From assembly GCF_963678635.1 (NCBI RefSeq), contig NW_026970622.1:1-53895 (forward strand): DNA of 53,895 nucleotides. The letters run 5' to 3'. Origin of the DNA: Symsagittifera roscoffensis (lineage: Eukaryota > Xenacoelomorpha > Acoela > Convolutidae). The translations under genes and the position numbers were made by a program. Each line of letters begins with the position of its first letter. The stretch's first letter is position 1. Below, one piece after another: positions 42,222-53,895 of the stretch. The notes beneath the pieces are model-generated. The model did not search any database and was not told the DNA's origin. It saw only the letters and a list, made by a program, of their open reading frames with translations.

Positions 42222-43400
42222 TTCGAGCTTCGCTTTTTGTTCGATCTCTTTTTACAGTTCCTGCTACATTCTGTTTAGAGCAACCCTTGCGGCTGCCCTA
42301 TAATCAATCTTGAAGTCGTCCGCCGCAGTCACCGGTTCCAGTTGACATGTTACCGCTTACATTTTCTTCGTTGCCAGCTCTTGCGGTTTTTCTTTTCTGC
42401 GCGCCTCCGCTTCACTCAATAGGCGAGCCTTGCTGGCTTTCACTCCCGATAAAGCTTCTTCATGCCTTGGATGCTTGATGCAGCTACAGCATCCCAAAAC
42501 TGTGGACTGCGGACAATCCGATTTAAAATGACCTTCCAAGTTGCAAAAGAAACACCTTGGGTCAAATTTTGCAATCATTCCTCTCATGAAATCCTCATGG
42601 TCAACTTCTGACGCATCTTCGTCCTCGAGGCTAAAGCCTTTTGCTTTCATGCCCTATTTGTAAGTTGGGCATGCTGACACATGATGGTCCGTTGAACTGC
42701 AATTTGCACAAGAGCGTCTCTTGTCCATATCATCCCTTGGTTTGTACCAGTTGTTCCCCTGGTTTGCTGGTCCGTTGTTTAAATTGCCATAATTGTTCTT
42801 TTAATATCCAGATATCGAAGCAGGTTTCAATAAAAGATATTCTTTCCACTTGAGCCTCAACTCCTCTGGTGTTGGCGCATTGGTTGATAGTGGTGTGTAA
42901 TGTGTTGCTAACATTGTTCGAAGTTCATCATTCTTCAGACCATCGATGAATTTATAGGCTACTGCCAGGTTCATCCTCCTGTTCGACTCATCCGGTTGGC
43001 TGCGTCTTCTTAGCATTTCCAAATCGTCTAGAAATTTGTCTATCGTTTCATCTTCTCGTTGCCTCTGTTTCTCGAAGAGCATCATTGCCTGGTGCTCCTG
43101 CAGCCCTGATCCAAAGCAATTTTAAAAAATTTCAAAGATTTTCTCAGCTGTGTCCCGCTGATATTGCTTTTTGGCCATCACACAGTTCAGGGCTGTCCCT
43201 TCCAAGTTACTGGTGAGCGCACTGCATTCTTGCCTTTCTGACAGGTCTACTTTCTCAAAATGCAGTTTCATCACCTCTATCCAGGTATCAATACAGCCAT
43301 CCGATTCGTCTTTATAGCATCTTGGTTTCTTATTGACTCTTCTGGACTTTTCACTGCGTTCATTGGTTCTGGATAACCTCGTAAGGAATGTATCCAAAGA
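42222..43400 (-). pseudogene. Gag capsid and nucleocapsid of copy 2
   Basis: Pieces at 42357-42650, 42801-43085 and 43122-43469 match the capsid and zinc-knuckle region. Knuckle 1 keeps its last Cys but is followed by a TAG; knuckle 2 is intact (CFFCNLEGHFKSDC). Confidence 0.8.
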
Positions 43401-45124
43401 CCTGTTTTGGGGGTTCAAAGGCTGTGGCCATTGCCGTAGCATCTCTTGAGTGCCCCGCCTGAGTATCATCGCCCCCTGTTAAGGGTTCTGTATTTGGTGC
43501 ATAACTTCTATCCGAATCGCCGGGACTGTTTTCCCTTTGGCTTTCATGACTCCTCCCTGGATTCGCATGTCTCCTGTTACTGGAATCACCTCTCCCAGTC
43601 GCATGTGTGCCTTGCGTCGGTCGTTCGTTTGAGGTCTGTCTGTTGCCTGTTGAGCTTGCTCTGCTGTTTGGGCCCCATGTTCTATTATCCCTTGTGGCAT
43701 AGCCTGATGAACTGCCCCTACCTCTAGTGGATCCATATGTCCTCCTTCTTTGATGATCATTGAAGTTGACCTTCGGTTCCCTGCTGGGACCTCTCGAATT
43801 CGGTTCCCCTTCTCTTGGTCCACTCCTGCTGCCTAGTAGCCCGTCCAACCTATCCATGATAGCCTGAGTTCGCCTCTCCATCATCGCATCTATCTTTGTG
43901 TCGAGAGTCCCAAGAGTCTGCTCCTGTTGAAATCTTAACTTCTCCATGTCGTCTCTTAACCGTAACTCCCTTTTGTTCCGCTTCCCTTGTCATCCGCGAT
44001 CAGTTCTTCGCCATGTGTTCATCCGTTCTTTCCTTCAAGCGTTTTTCGCTTCTACCAACTTATTGTCTATTAAGGTTTATTTCTTCCCGCAAACTTTCTC
44101 TTTCAATGTGGACTGCTCTCTCTAGTTCACTCATTCTTATGGACATCTGTTCATTTTGTTCTCCTATACTTCCCACTATGTTGTTCAAGGCTTCTTCAAT
44201 TGATGCTCCGTCATCTACTTGTGGTGTCACAAGTGGCGGTGCCACCCTGTCAATCACAGGTATCTTGGTGCTGGTCGAGATTCAGGCTTCAATTCTCTGC
44301 CTCGACGTCTTTTCATTATCCACCTCCGGATCCGCCGGTGCGTTGCTTGGCCCTGTATTTCTATTCTGCCCAGCTCGCATTTCCGAATTTTTTATACTCA
44401 CAAAGTTTCTTGACTGGCCTGATGTGTTTGTTTCTTTGCTTATCGTTCTCACCAGACCAAATTTGTCCATGGTTTCAGTCTCTCTGTCGGTGTATGCCTC
44501 ATTCTCCAAGGGTCGAACTATTGAGGTTGACTCGTGATCCAAAGTCAACTTGCTCGTCATCGTCCTCTTCTTCCTCCTGGGATTCATTTTCATCGCCTGT
44601 ACCCGCTACCATGGTAAATGGAAAGATGTTTCCAAAAAAGTTCTTCACTCTTTCCTTTCTGAAAACGATGCGGACGTTGCCTGTTTCTCCGTTACGCCTG
44701 CCATTATAGTGTTGTCTGTGGGAGATCGTCTAGTTGTCACAACTTCATAAGAGATGTCGGACAGTTCCGACATCTCCTCTCGGTCCAATGTTCCGGTGGA
44801 AGTGGCAAAATCTTGGCCTTGCTCTACCGGGGTAGATTCACTCGCTAGCCTTCTGTTTCCTCTCCTTTCCGGTCCATGTATTTCCTGATTCTCATGCATG
44901 GGCTGGTCCGGATGGACCTCCACTTCTATCATTGACTTTTGCTCTTCTGTGGACTTTTGACTCCTGGTTTCAACCATTCTGCCTGAAAACGTCTCCCCTT
45001 TGTCGGTCCGGGTTCGTGTTATCTTTTCCATAAAAGGGTCGGTCATTGTTTTTCTTTGCTTCTCTGGTTTGAATTTCCTAGAGCTTTCACTTAGTTTAGG
45101 TATCATTGACTTGTCTAGACTCAT
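43401..45124 (-). pseudogene. Gag N-terminal part of copy 2
   Basis: Starts at the conserved ATG (MSLDKSMIPKLSES) at 45124. Pieces 45124-44645, 44593-44282, 44257-44060 and 43947-43360 cover the disordered part, coiled coil and Gly/Arg-rich tail. The last piece runs without a stop into the capsid part, which shows gag was a single chain. Confidence 0.8.
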
Positions 45125-47593
45125 TTTCAATTTATCACTTCTTACTGCCTATACACTCAATTCGATTGCTAGTTTCCTTTTTCCTTTTACTTTGACTACT
45201 GAAGTTTCTATTAAATAGTGACCACGAATCGTTGTATGTTATCACGGTACAGCGTGTATACAATTTATTCACAATAAGTAATTATTAGTTGTAAGATGTG
45301 AGCTAGCACTAAATGATGATATCAGTCTATTTAAAAGATAGTGTGTTCACAACCCAATCAAGCACAATAAATATTGATTTAAAACCATAAATAACAAAAT
45401 CAGAAAATTTCCATGAAAAACATATGTGTACTGTACTTTTAGTCGGTCGCAGTACAATAGTCGAACTTGTCTTTTAAAGAAAGAGCTTTCCCTGCTTGGT
45501 GCTTCACCAAACAAACAAAACTTGAAGGCAGTAATTTTCTCAAGTGGGCGTCTATTGCACCCACCGAGTCATGTGTAACCTCCGGATTGGGACCCCTCTT
45601 GTCTTGTAAAATATTAGACCTCTCCGGTTTTGTGAAAACAAGACTCCTCCGGATTGGGACCCCTCCGATTTAGAAAAAATAGGACCCCTCCAGATTGGGA
45701 CCCTCAGGCTTTATAAAAAAGCTTTTCGGAGACTTCTCAAATTTTCAACCTATACCCCGCCGGATACGTTCTCCGATAATATTATGCTGTTTGAATCAAC
45801 TAGGAAGGGTATGTCGTCCTTACCTAGACCCTTCCGGAATGAAGTTAAGCCTCTTATTCGAGGATTCAGCCTAAGGGTGAAGGGTCTTATCGCTAGCCTA
45901 ATTTCGGCTCAACTAAGGTTTTCTGGTGCCTTCAGCCTTCACTTTTCGTTTAGAACAGCCTAGAGTTACTTTATTCAACCGCTATTACCTTTTGGTAGGG
46001 GTATAAGGGCTTTTCTAAAAGAAATCTATAAAACGTGAAGGGTGTACCCTTTCAAATTGAGGAATTTGCTAAAAACAATCTCAAAAAATTTTCACGCTTA
46101 CTTTTCCGAAAAACTTTTGTCCCTATCAGTAAGCTCAGCTAATTTCTGATCTATTGGTACCAAGATCAACTGGATATGCCCAGTAATTCCAAAGCTATTA
46201 GCCAAAACGTCTTTTTTCTAAAGTCAAGAAATTTCTCTCTTATAGGTTCCGCCTAACTTTCTCCGCAATTCTGGTCATTTCGACCTAAAAATTATTGATC
46301 CGAGCTCAGAAGGCCTATACTCTTCTAGTTCAATGCAAAAGACCCGATCTAAAACGCTTTAGTTGAAAAATTTTGCGAAAAACTATGCTACCTGTACCCC
46401 TCCGGATTGATGAATCTACCAAATCAAACACGTTAAGTTCGGTTTCTCTGCATCCGGGAAGGCTTTCGGGTAGCGGGTTTTAAAACTTGTAGATTCACTA
46501 GTGGACGTTGTCCGAATAACTGTTTTTACTGTTCTAACTTAAAAATCACGAAAATTTGGTTTTTTGTTCCAAATTAGTTCCAACCACTTCTGAACTAAAC
46601 TTAACCGGTTCTAACTATTATTATAGCAGAGTTACAATGTAACTCACTAATGTAGGTCTTTTTTCCGTTTAAAAAAAAATCGATATCTCAAAAATCGCGA
46701 TTCATGGGGGGATCAAAATATCGCTATTTTGACCATAAAACCGGTCCTCTTACTGTGTTTTTCACTGAAAAACGATATAGGATGATTAATATAGGCTATA
46801 TAAGTAATAATACTAGTAGAACTATACCCCTCGGGGTTTGTTCAAAATCCGAATTAAGGTTTTTTAACTCGGAAATTCGCAGTTTGGCGAAGGACCGCTA
46901 CAGTGCTGCACTGTCGAGCCCCCTACAGATTACTATCTTATTTTTAGTACCAAAAGGGATACAAAACTTGTTAACGATACCCAACAGTCGGCTGTTGTTG
47001 TCGTTGAGCCCCCTCTTGTTTCTCCTTGTACTGCTTGCCGGACCAGTCTTCTTCAATAATCCCGAGACCCTTCCGGATTGAGCGCATATCAGCAGACCCT
47101 TCCTTATTGAGCGCAAATTAGCATTAACGTGCTTAAATACTCAAATTAACCTACAGTACAAGCCTCACAAACGGGCCACAAAAACGATTGTAACGATATT
47201 GATTAATATAAATGCCTGTAACAACAATATATCTATCAACAACAAACGGGAGGGTCGGAACACATCTTGTCTGGGGGGATGATTTCTACTGATTTTTTAC
47301 TTTTTTACTGTTTTTGGTTTTTTCAGTTATTTTTATGTCTTTTGTTTTTCATGGGTACTATACTTTTTTTGTTTGGCTTCTTAGATATCTTTAAGTGTTT
47401 TTGGTCTAAATTAAAAAGCTATTCACGGGAATCCGGAAGGCTTCCGCGTTCCGAACTACCCTTCTGCCCCGGCAATTAGGGCTTATTAAGGGCGTTATCA
47501 TGAGCATCCGCTCGGCGCGGAGTGCTCGTTAACGATTCTGCCGGTCATGATGTTAAAAAAGAATAACACCCAGTAGCGCCATAAGAACATCTA
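45125..47593 (-). other. 5' leader of copy 2
   Basis: Collinear with the copy 1 leader: degraded palindrome at 45496-45510, short TCCGGA array at 45577-45716, the near-identical block at 45957-46588, palindrome at 46900-46914, T-rich tract and candidate primer-binding site at 47564-47581. It lacks about 450 bp present in copy 1 between gag and the array. Confidence 0.75.
45577..45716 (-). repeat. TCCGGA minisatellite, copy 2
   Basis: About four to five imperfect units with cctccggattggga, some mutated (ccagattg). A shorter version of the array in copies 1 and 3. Confidence 0.7.
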
Positions 47594-48506
47594 TGTAACA
47601 TTCCCCGGAAGTACATATCGACAGAAAAAAGCTAGGTTCTAAGACGACTGGCCAACGTCTAAACAGAGCTCTACATGCTTTTCACTGTCTCCATCAAAGC
47701 CAATTCTTTTGGTGGTCTTTTTTCAACATCGGTTCGACAAAATTGTTACTGTTCTCCGGCTTCGACCAGAACGCTCAAATTAACTTACTTACATGCAAAA
47801 TTAGTGAGCTCATGGCTGGGTCTCAGTATCCCAGACCACGAGGTCACTCCTAAAAACAGGGCTACTACTATTTGTTATAGTACTTTTGGTTTCTGTTCCG
47901 TAGATAAAAATCATCATCTCCATCGAAGATGGATCAACCCTTTCCTCTAACTCCTAGCTTCTCATCGTCGGAAAATGAATTCAGATGTTAAATAAATTCA
48001 ATTCAGGACATAATCGGGAAGCTAAAATTTTATATAAAATGTTTTTAGTTCAAGTCCCGAGAATCCTCCGGATTCCTGAATCCGGGGAAATAACACCCTT
48101 ATCTCCTCTCCGGAGGGCTGTTTTTTACCCTTCACCGTTGTTGTGAATGGCCTTGCAACGATTGTAGCGACACTATCGTTGCAACTCGGAGCGGTCTCTG
48201 CTAACTCTGCTATTCGTTCAATTCTCGTTGTTGTTTTTATTGCAATTCTTGCTGTTGTCGCCGTTGCAATTATTGTTGTTCTGTTTTTTATTTCAGATTT
48301 CTTCCAAAATGGCCGTTTTTGACGTTTCTCAGAAGTGTGACGTTACAATTCGAACTTTTAAAATTTAAGAATTTCCGAATCCTTCAGCCTTCACGATTTG
48401 TCTAATCCTCTGAATAACACTGTCAATCCTTCAAAACTGCCAATTCGGAAAGTTAGCTGCTAATATTACGAAATTGCATTTTCGTCCATTCTGGTCGAAT
48501 GTCACA
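47594..48506 (-). repeat. LTR shared by copy 2 (5') and a third element (3')
   Basis: A 913-bp LTR. On its left is a leader, as expected for a 5' LTR. On its right is PPT and 3' UTR sequence, as expected for a 3' LTR. It therefore joins two elements in tandem. Confidence 0.85.
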
Positions 48507-48717
48507 TACTGCCCGGACAACCCGGTCTATGTCCCCTTTGAACCTCGCAATGTTCGTAAAAATTGTACAGTGACATCGATTAGAATTTACAAAATGCACA
48601 AAATTAATCTTATCCACGTCATATCGACTCTCTGCAGAATAAAAATAGCATCATACTACACTACTATAGCCTTCCAAATTCTTTCACTAATCTGCAATTT
48701 CGAGGATATGACGTAAG
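48507..48717 (-). other. 3' UTR fragment of a third element
   Basis: It matches about 33673-33883: PPT-like tactgcccggac, then 3' UTR up to gacgtaag. It stops abruptly at 48717 against an LTR fragment of opposite orientation. Confidence 0.8.
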
Positions 48718-49099
48718 CATTTTCCGACGATGAGAAGCTAGGAGTTAGGGGAAAGGTTGATCCATCTTCGATGGAGATGGTTTTTTTTAATCTACTGAAC
48801 AAAAACAATAGTAATATAACAAATAGTAGCCCTGTTTTTAGGAGTGAACTCGTGGTCTGCGGATACTGAGACCCAGCCATGAGCTCACTAATTTTGCATG
48901 TAAGTAATTTAATTTGAGCGTTCTGGTCGAAGCCGGAGAACAGTAACGTTTTTGTCGAACCGATGTTGAAAAAACCACCAAAAGAATTGGCTTTGGTAGA
49001 CACGGTGAAAAGCATGTAGAGCTCTGTTTAGACGTTGGCCGGTGGTCTTAGAACCTAGCTTTATATTCCGTCGATATGTACTTCCGGGCGAATGTTACA
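48718..49099 (+). repeat. Inverted LTR fragment
   Basis: The U5-side part of an LTR in plus orientation, starting inside the LTR (cattttccgacgatgag) and ending GGGCGAATGTTACA. It is close in sequence to the LTR at 47594. Confidence 0.85.
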
Positions 49100-50155
49100 T
49101 AGATGTTTTTATGGCGCTCCTGGGTGTTTTTCTTTTTCAACATCATGACCGGCACAACCGTTAACGAACACTCCGCGCCGAGCGAATGCTGATGATAGCG
49201 CCCTTAATAGGCCCTAATTGCCGGGGCGGAAGAGTAGTTCGGAACGCGGAAGCTTTCCGGATTCACGTGAATAGTTTTTTAACTTTGTTAAGACCAAAAA
49301 TTCACAAACTAGGAAGGGTGGGGGGAACGGCCGTCCCCTCGTTCCCTGAGAGGAATGTGACCAAAATTACTTAAAGATGTTTAGGAAACCAAACAAAAAT
49401 TAGTGTGTAGTACCCAAGAAAAACAAAAAACATAAAAAAAACCGAAAAAACCAAAAAAGTAAAAAAATAAAAAAAATCAGTGGAAATCAACTCCCCAGAC
49501 AAGATGTGATCCGACCCTACTCACTAATTTTGCATGTAAGTAATTTAATTTGAGCGTTCTGGTCGAAGCCGGAGAACAGTAACGTTTTTGTCGAACCGAT
49601 GTTGAAAAAACCACCAAAAGAATTGGCTTTGGTAGACACGGTGAAAAGCATGTAGAGCTCTGTTTAGACGTTGGCCGGTGGTCTTAGAACCTAGCTTTAT
49701 ATTCCGTCGATATGTACTTCCGGGCGAATGTTACATAGATGTTTTTATGGCGCTCCTGGGTGTTTTTCTTTTTCAACATCATGACCGGCACAACCGTTAA
49801 CGAACACTCCGCGCCGAGCGAATGCTGATGATAGCGCCCTTAATAGGCCCTAATCGCCGGGGCGGAAGAGTAGTTCGGAACGCGGAAGCTTTCCGGATTC
49901 ACGTGAATAGTTTTTTAACTTTGTTAAGACCAAAAATTCACAAACTAGGAAGGGTGGGGGGAACGGCCGTCCCCTCGTTCCCTGAGAGGAATGTGACCAA
50001 AATTACTTAAAGATGTTTAGGAAACCAAACAAAAATTAGTGTGTAGTACCCAAGAAAAACAAAAAACATAAAAAAAACCAAAAAAACCAAAAAAGTAAAA
50101 AAATAAAAAAAATCAGTGGAAATCAACTCCCCAGACAAGATGTGATCCGACCCTA
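48884..50155. repeat. 636-bp perfect-like tandem duplication
   Basis: 48884-49519 and 49520-50155 differ at only a few bases (for example taattgcc against taatcgcc). The unit spans part of the inverted LTR and the first part of its leader. The matching small plus-strand reading frames at 49186 and 49822 are by-products. Confidence 0.92.
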
Positions 50156-50530
50156 CCGTTTGTTGTTGATAAATATATTGTTGTTACAGGCATTTATATC
50201 AATCAGGATCGTTACGATCATTTTTGTGGCCCGTTTGTGAGGCTTGTACTGTATGGTTATTTGAGTACTTAAGCACGTTAATGCTAATTTGCGCTCAATA
50301 AGAAAGGGTCTGCTGATATGCGCTCAATCTGGAAGGGTCTCGGGATTAGTGAAGAAGACTGATCCGGCAAGCTGTACAAGGAGAGACAAGAGGGGGCTAA
50401 ACGACAAAAACAGTCGACTGTTGGGTATCGTTAACAAGTTTTGTATCCCTTTTGGTACAAAAAATAATAAGATAGTAATCTGTGGGGGGCTCGACAGTGC
50501 CACACTGTAGTGACCTTTCCCCGAACTGCG
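50156..50530 (+). other. Inverted leader segment
   Basis: It is the reverse complement of about 25540-25900 of the copy 1 leader, including a degraded palindrome near 50500. It ends at gaactgcg (50523-50530), where it meets gag of opposite orientation with a gcg overlap. Confidence 0.8.
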
Positions 50531-51412
50531 GCGTCACCCTGTCGATAACAAGTAGCTTGGTGCTGGTCGAGATTCCGGCTTCGATTCTCTGCCTCGACGT
50601 CTTTTCATTATCCACCTCCGGATCCGCCGTTGCGTTGCTAAGCCCTGTATTTCTATTCTGCCCAGTTCGCATTTCCTAAATTTTCATGCTCACAAAGTCT
50701 CTTGACTGGCCTGATGTGCTTGTGTCTTTGCTTATCGTTCTCATCAGACCAAATTTGTCCATGGTTCCAGTCTCTCTGTCGGTGTATGCCTCATTCTCCT
50801 GGGTCGAACTATTGAGGCTGACTCGAGATCCAAAGTCAACTTGCTCGTCATAGTCCTCTTCGTCCTCCTGGGATTCACCTTCATCGCCTGTACTCGCTCC
50901 CATGATAAATGGAAAGATGTTTCCAAAAAAAGTTCTTCACTCTTTCTGAAAACGATGCGGACGTTGCCTGTTTCTCCTTTACGCCTGCCATCATAGTGTT
51001 GTCTGTGGGGACCTTCTAGTTGCCACAACTTCAGTAGAGATGTCGTACAGTTCCAACATCTCCTCTCGTCCAAAGTTCCGGTGGAAGTGGCAAAATCTTG
51101 GCCTTGCTCTACTGGGGGGGTAGATTCACTCGCTAGCCTTCTGTTTCCTCTCCCTTCCGGTCCAAGTATTTCCTGATTCTCATGCATGGCCTGGTCCGTA
51201 TGGACCTCCACTTCTAGCATTGACTTTTGCTCTTCTGTGGATTTTTGACTCCTGGTTTCAACCATTCTGCCTGAAACCGTCTCCCCTTTGTCGGTCCGGG
51301 TTCGTGTTATCTTTTCCACAAAAGGGTCGTTCATTGTTTTTCTTTGCTTCTCTGGTTTGAATTTCCTAGAGCTTTCACTTAGTTTAGGTATCATTGACTC
51401 GTCTAGACTCAT
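50531..51412 (-). pseudogene. Gag N-terminal fragment of copy 3
   Basis: It starts at the conserved ATG at 51412 (MSLDESMIPKLSES) and covers about the first 290 codons in two or three frames (51412-50744, 50903-50676, 50672-50531). The rest of gag is replaced by the inverted leader. It is closer to copy 2 than to copy 1. Confidence 0.82.
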
Positions 51413-53895
51413 TTTCAATTTATCAATTCCTACTGCCTATACACTCAATTCGATTGCTAGTGTCCTCTTACCTTTTACTTTGACTACTGATAATAATAAC
51501 TCATCACAATAAATTTCAAAAGTTTCTATTAAATAGTGTCCACGAATCGTTGTATGTTATCACGGTACAGCGTGTATACAATTAATTCACAATAGTTAGT
51601 TATTAGTTGTAAGATGTGAAGCTAGCACAGTATGATGATATCAGTCTATTTAAAAGATAGTGTGTTCACTACCCAATCAAGCACAATTATTATTGATTTA
51701 AAACCAGAAATAACGAAATAAGAATATTTCTATGAAAAACGTATGTGTACTGTACTTTTAGTCGGTCGCAGTACAATAGTCGAACATGTCTTTCAAAGAA
51801 AGAGCTTTCCCTGCTTGGTGCTGCACCAAACAGACAAAAGTTGAAGGCAGTAATTTTCTCAAGTGGGCGTCTATTGCACCCACCGAGTCATGTGTTACCT
51901 ATCTGCCTTCGGACTGTCCGAGCTAGACCTACTAAAATCCTCAGGGCAATCACTTTTCTCAAAAACGATATGGATTTCAATACCCACACAAATCATTTAC
52001 AGACTCATGTTCATTTTAGACTTAGTGTCGCGAATATTCGAGTTTAGACCTATCTTGTTTTGGTCTGGTCTTTTATGAAAGGCAAGTTACCAGTGCAGTC
52101 ACTGGTTCCTAGCCTGTCTCCTAATAACCTAATACCTTTTACTCTTTTCTGTTCTTTCGTTTTTTAAATTCTTGACAAAATAATACCCCTCCTGATTGAC
52201 AAAAACAGGACCCCTCCGGATTGGCAAAAATAGTACCCCTCCGGATTGGCAAAATTGTACCCCTCTGGATTGGCAAAAACAAGACCCCACCGGATTGGTA
52301 AAATTGGGACCGCTCCGGATTGGGACCCCTCTTGTCTTGTAAAAAGTTAGACCCCTCCGGTTTTGTGAAAACAAGACCCCTCCGGATTGGGACCCCTCCG
52401 AATTAGAAAAAATAGGACCCCTCCGGATTGGGACCCCTCAGGCTTTATAAAAATAGCTTTTCGCAATTTTCCTGAATTTCCAACCTATACCCTTCCGGAT
52501 ACGTTCTCCGATACTATTGTGCTGTTTGAATCAACTAGGAAGGGTATATCGTCCTTTCCTAGACCCTTCCGGATTGCAGTTAAGCCTCTTATTCGATGAG
52601 TCAGCCTAAGGGTGAAGGGTCTTATCGCTAGCCTAATTTCGGCTCGACTAAGGTTTTCTGGTGCCTTTAGCATTCTCTTTTTGTTTAGAACAGCTCAAAA
52701 TTGCCTTATTTGACCGTTACTACCTTTTGGTGGGGTGTGGAGGGCCTTCCAAAATTTTTTTATAATATTGTGAAGGGTCTACCTTCCCGAATTAGTGAAT
52801 TTCCTAAAACCAATCCTAAAAAAAATTTCACGCTCTATTTTTGGAATAATTGATGTTCCTATTAGTAAGCTCAGCTAAACTTTGATCTAATGGTACCAAG
52901 ATCAACTGGATCTGTCCAAAAAATCCAAAGCTATTAACCAAAACGTCTTTTTTCTAAATTCAAAAATTTTCTCTATTATAGGTTCCGCCTAGCTTTTTTT
53001 GCAATTCCGTTCTATTCGACCTAAAAATTTTTGATCCGAGCTCGAAAGGCATATACTCTTCTAGTTCAATGCAAAAAACACGATCTAAAATGCTCCAGCT
53101 GAAAAAATTTGCGGAAAACTATGCTATTTGGACCCCTTCGGATTGATCAATCCAATGAATCAAACACGTTAAGTTCGATTTCTCTGTAACCCGGAAGGTT
53201 ATTGACAAACGGGTTTTAAAACCTGTCGATTCACTAGTGGACTTTGTCCGAACAACTATTTTTACTGTCTTAACTCAAAAATTTCAAAAATTTCAAAAAA
53301 TTTTCTGATTTTATAGTGTTCTTTTTCGCAAAAACCGCGAAAAATCAGTTTCTTGTACCAAAGTAGTTCCAACCACTTCTGAAAAAACCAAAACAGGTTC
53401 TACCTATTATACTAGCACAACTATGATGTAACTCACTAATTTAGCGCTTTTTTCCGTTTCAAAAAAAGTCGATATCTCAAAAATCGCGATTCGTAGGGGG
53501 ATCAAAATATCGTTATTTTGATCCTAAAACCGGTCCTCTTACTGTGTTTTTCACTGAAAAACGATATATTAGTACTAATATAGTCTATATAAGTAATAAT
53601 ACTAGTAATACTATACGCCCCTCCGGGTTTGTTCAAAATCCGAATTAAGGTGCTTAACTCGGAAATTCGCAGTTCGGTGAAGGGTCACTACAGTGCTGCA
53701 CTGTCGAGCCCCCCACAGATTACTATCTTATTTTTTGTACCAAAAGGGATACAAAACTTGTTAAACGATACCCAACAGTCGACGGTTGTTGTCGTTGAGC
53801 CCCCCTCTTGTCTCTCCTTGTACTGCTTGCCGGACCAGTCTTCTTCACTAATCCCGAGACCCTTTCGGATTGAGCGCATATCAGCAGACCCTTTC
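51413..53895 (-). other. 5' leader of copy 3, runs off the window
   Basis: Collinear with the other leaders: palindrome at 51815-51829, the longest TCCGGA array at 52175-52445, and palindrome at 53690-53704. No conserved sense gene is seen. The T-rich tract and 5' LTR would lie beyond the right edge. Confidence 0.75.
52175..52445 (-). repeat. TCCGGA minisatellite, copy 3
   Basis: About ten to eleven imperfect units of 22-30 bp such as gacccctccggattggcaaaaa. The most regular of the three arrays. Confidence 0.85.

Larger units (their letters stand above)
32773..48506 (-). mobile_element. Giant LTR retrotransposon, copy 2 (internally deleted)
   Basis: It has the same order as copy 1 but is 15.7 kb long. 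A deletion at 40748/40749 joins RT just before its catalytic core to the middle of the SGNH polyprotein, removing what corresponds to about 11088-18841 of copy 1. A second deletion at about 36778 removes about 530 bp. Its two LTRs differ by roughly 8-10 percent, so they are old or come from two elements. Confidence 0.85.

Noticed and set aside
49186-50010. Two matching 62-codon plus-strand ORFs (49186-49374 and 49822-50010)
   Set aside because: They are the same inverted leader sequence in the two units of the 636-bp duplication. No homologous frame is kept in the other leaders.

Overview
The window looks like invertebrate animal DNA that is almost wholly retroelement; I see no recognisable host gene, rRNA, tRNA or CRISPR array. 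The evidence is Ty3/gypsy-type gag, protease, reverse transcriptase, RNase H and integrase motifs, plus an endonuclease-bearing Penelope-like element (PLE) with a PHD finger inside its RT. The species cannot be fixed from the sequence.

Layout. (1) 62-27224, minus strand: one giant LTR retrotransposon (copy 1), about 24.6 kb once a nested PLE is subtracted. Its ends are about 0.9-kb LTRs with TGT...ACA termini. In its own sense it reads 5' LTR (26331-27224), a 2.85-kb leader, gag (coiled-coil and Gly/Arg-rich part, then capsid and zinc knuckles), protease, RT, RNase H, integrase, and a macro-domain-like region in the same frame as pol. After a gap comes a second polyprotein of nearly 3,000 codons: an SGNH/GDSL hydrolase domain followed by about 2,100 codons I do not recognise. 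A 0.8-kb 3' UTR and the 3' LTR close it. Frames are broken by indels and stops, so copy 1 is defective although its LTRs are nearly identical. (2) 260-2848: an intact-looking PLE ORF (RT, PHD finger, GIY-YIG) inserted in the 3' LTR with a 9-bp target duplication. (3) 27240-31860, plus strand: an old decayed copy with tandem LTRs. (4) 32081-32772: a decayed PLE piece. (5) 32773-48506, minus: copy 2, lacking about 7.75 kb (RT core to SGNH). (6) 48507-53895: pieces of a third copy with an inverted LTR/leader segment, a fresh 636-bp tandem duplication, a gag 5' fragment and its leader, running off the window.

The candidate undescribed system is the giant element itself: a Ty3-like gag-pol apparently extended by a macro domain, plus an env-position polyprotein led by an SGNH hydrolase. 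Comparing the two main copies separates ancestral reading frames from copy-specific damage and shows that the unknown 3' polyprotein was once one continuous coding unit. Percentages given are estimates by eye.
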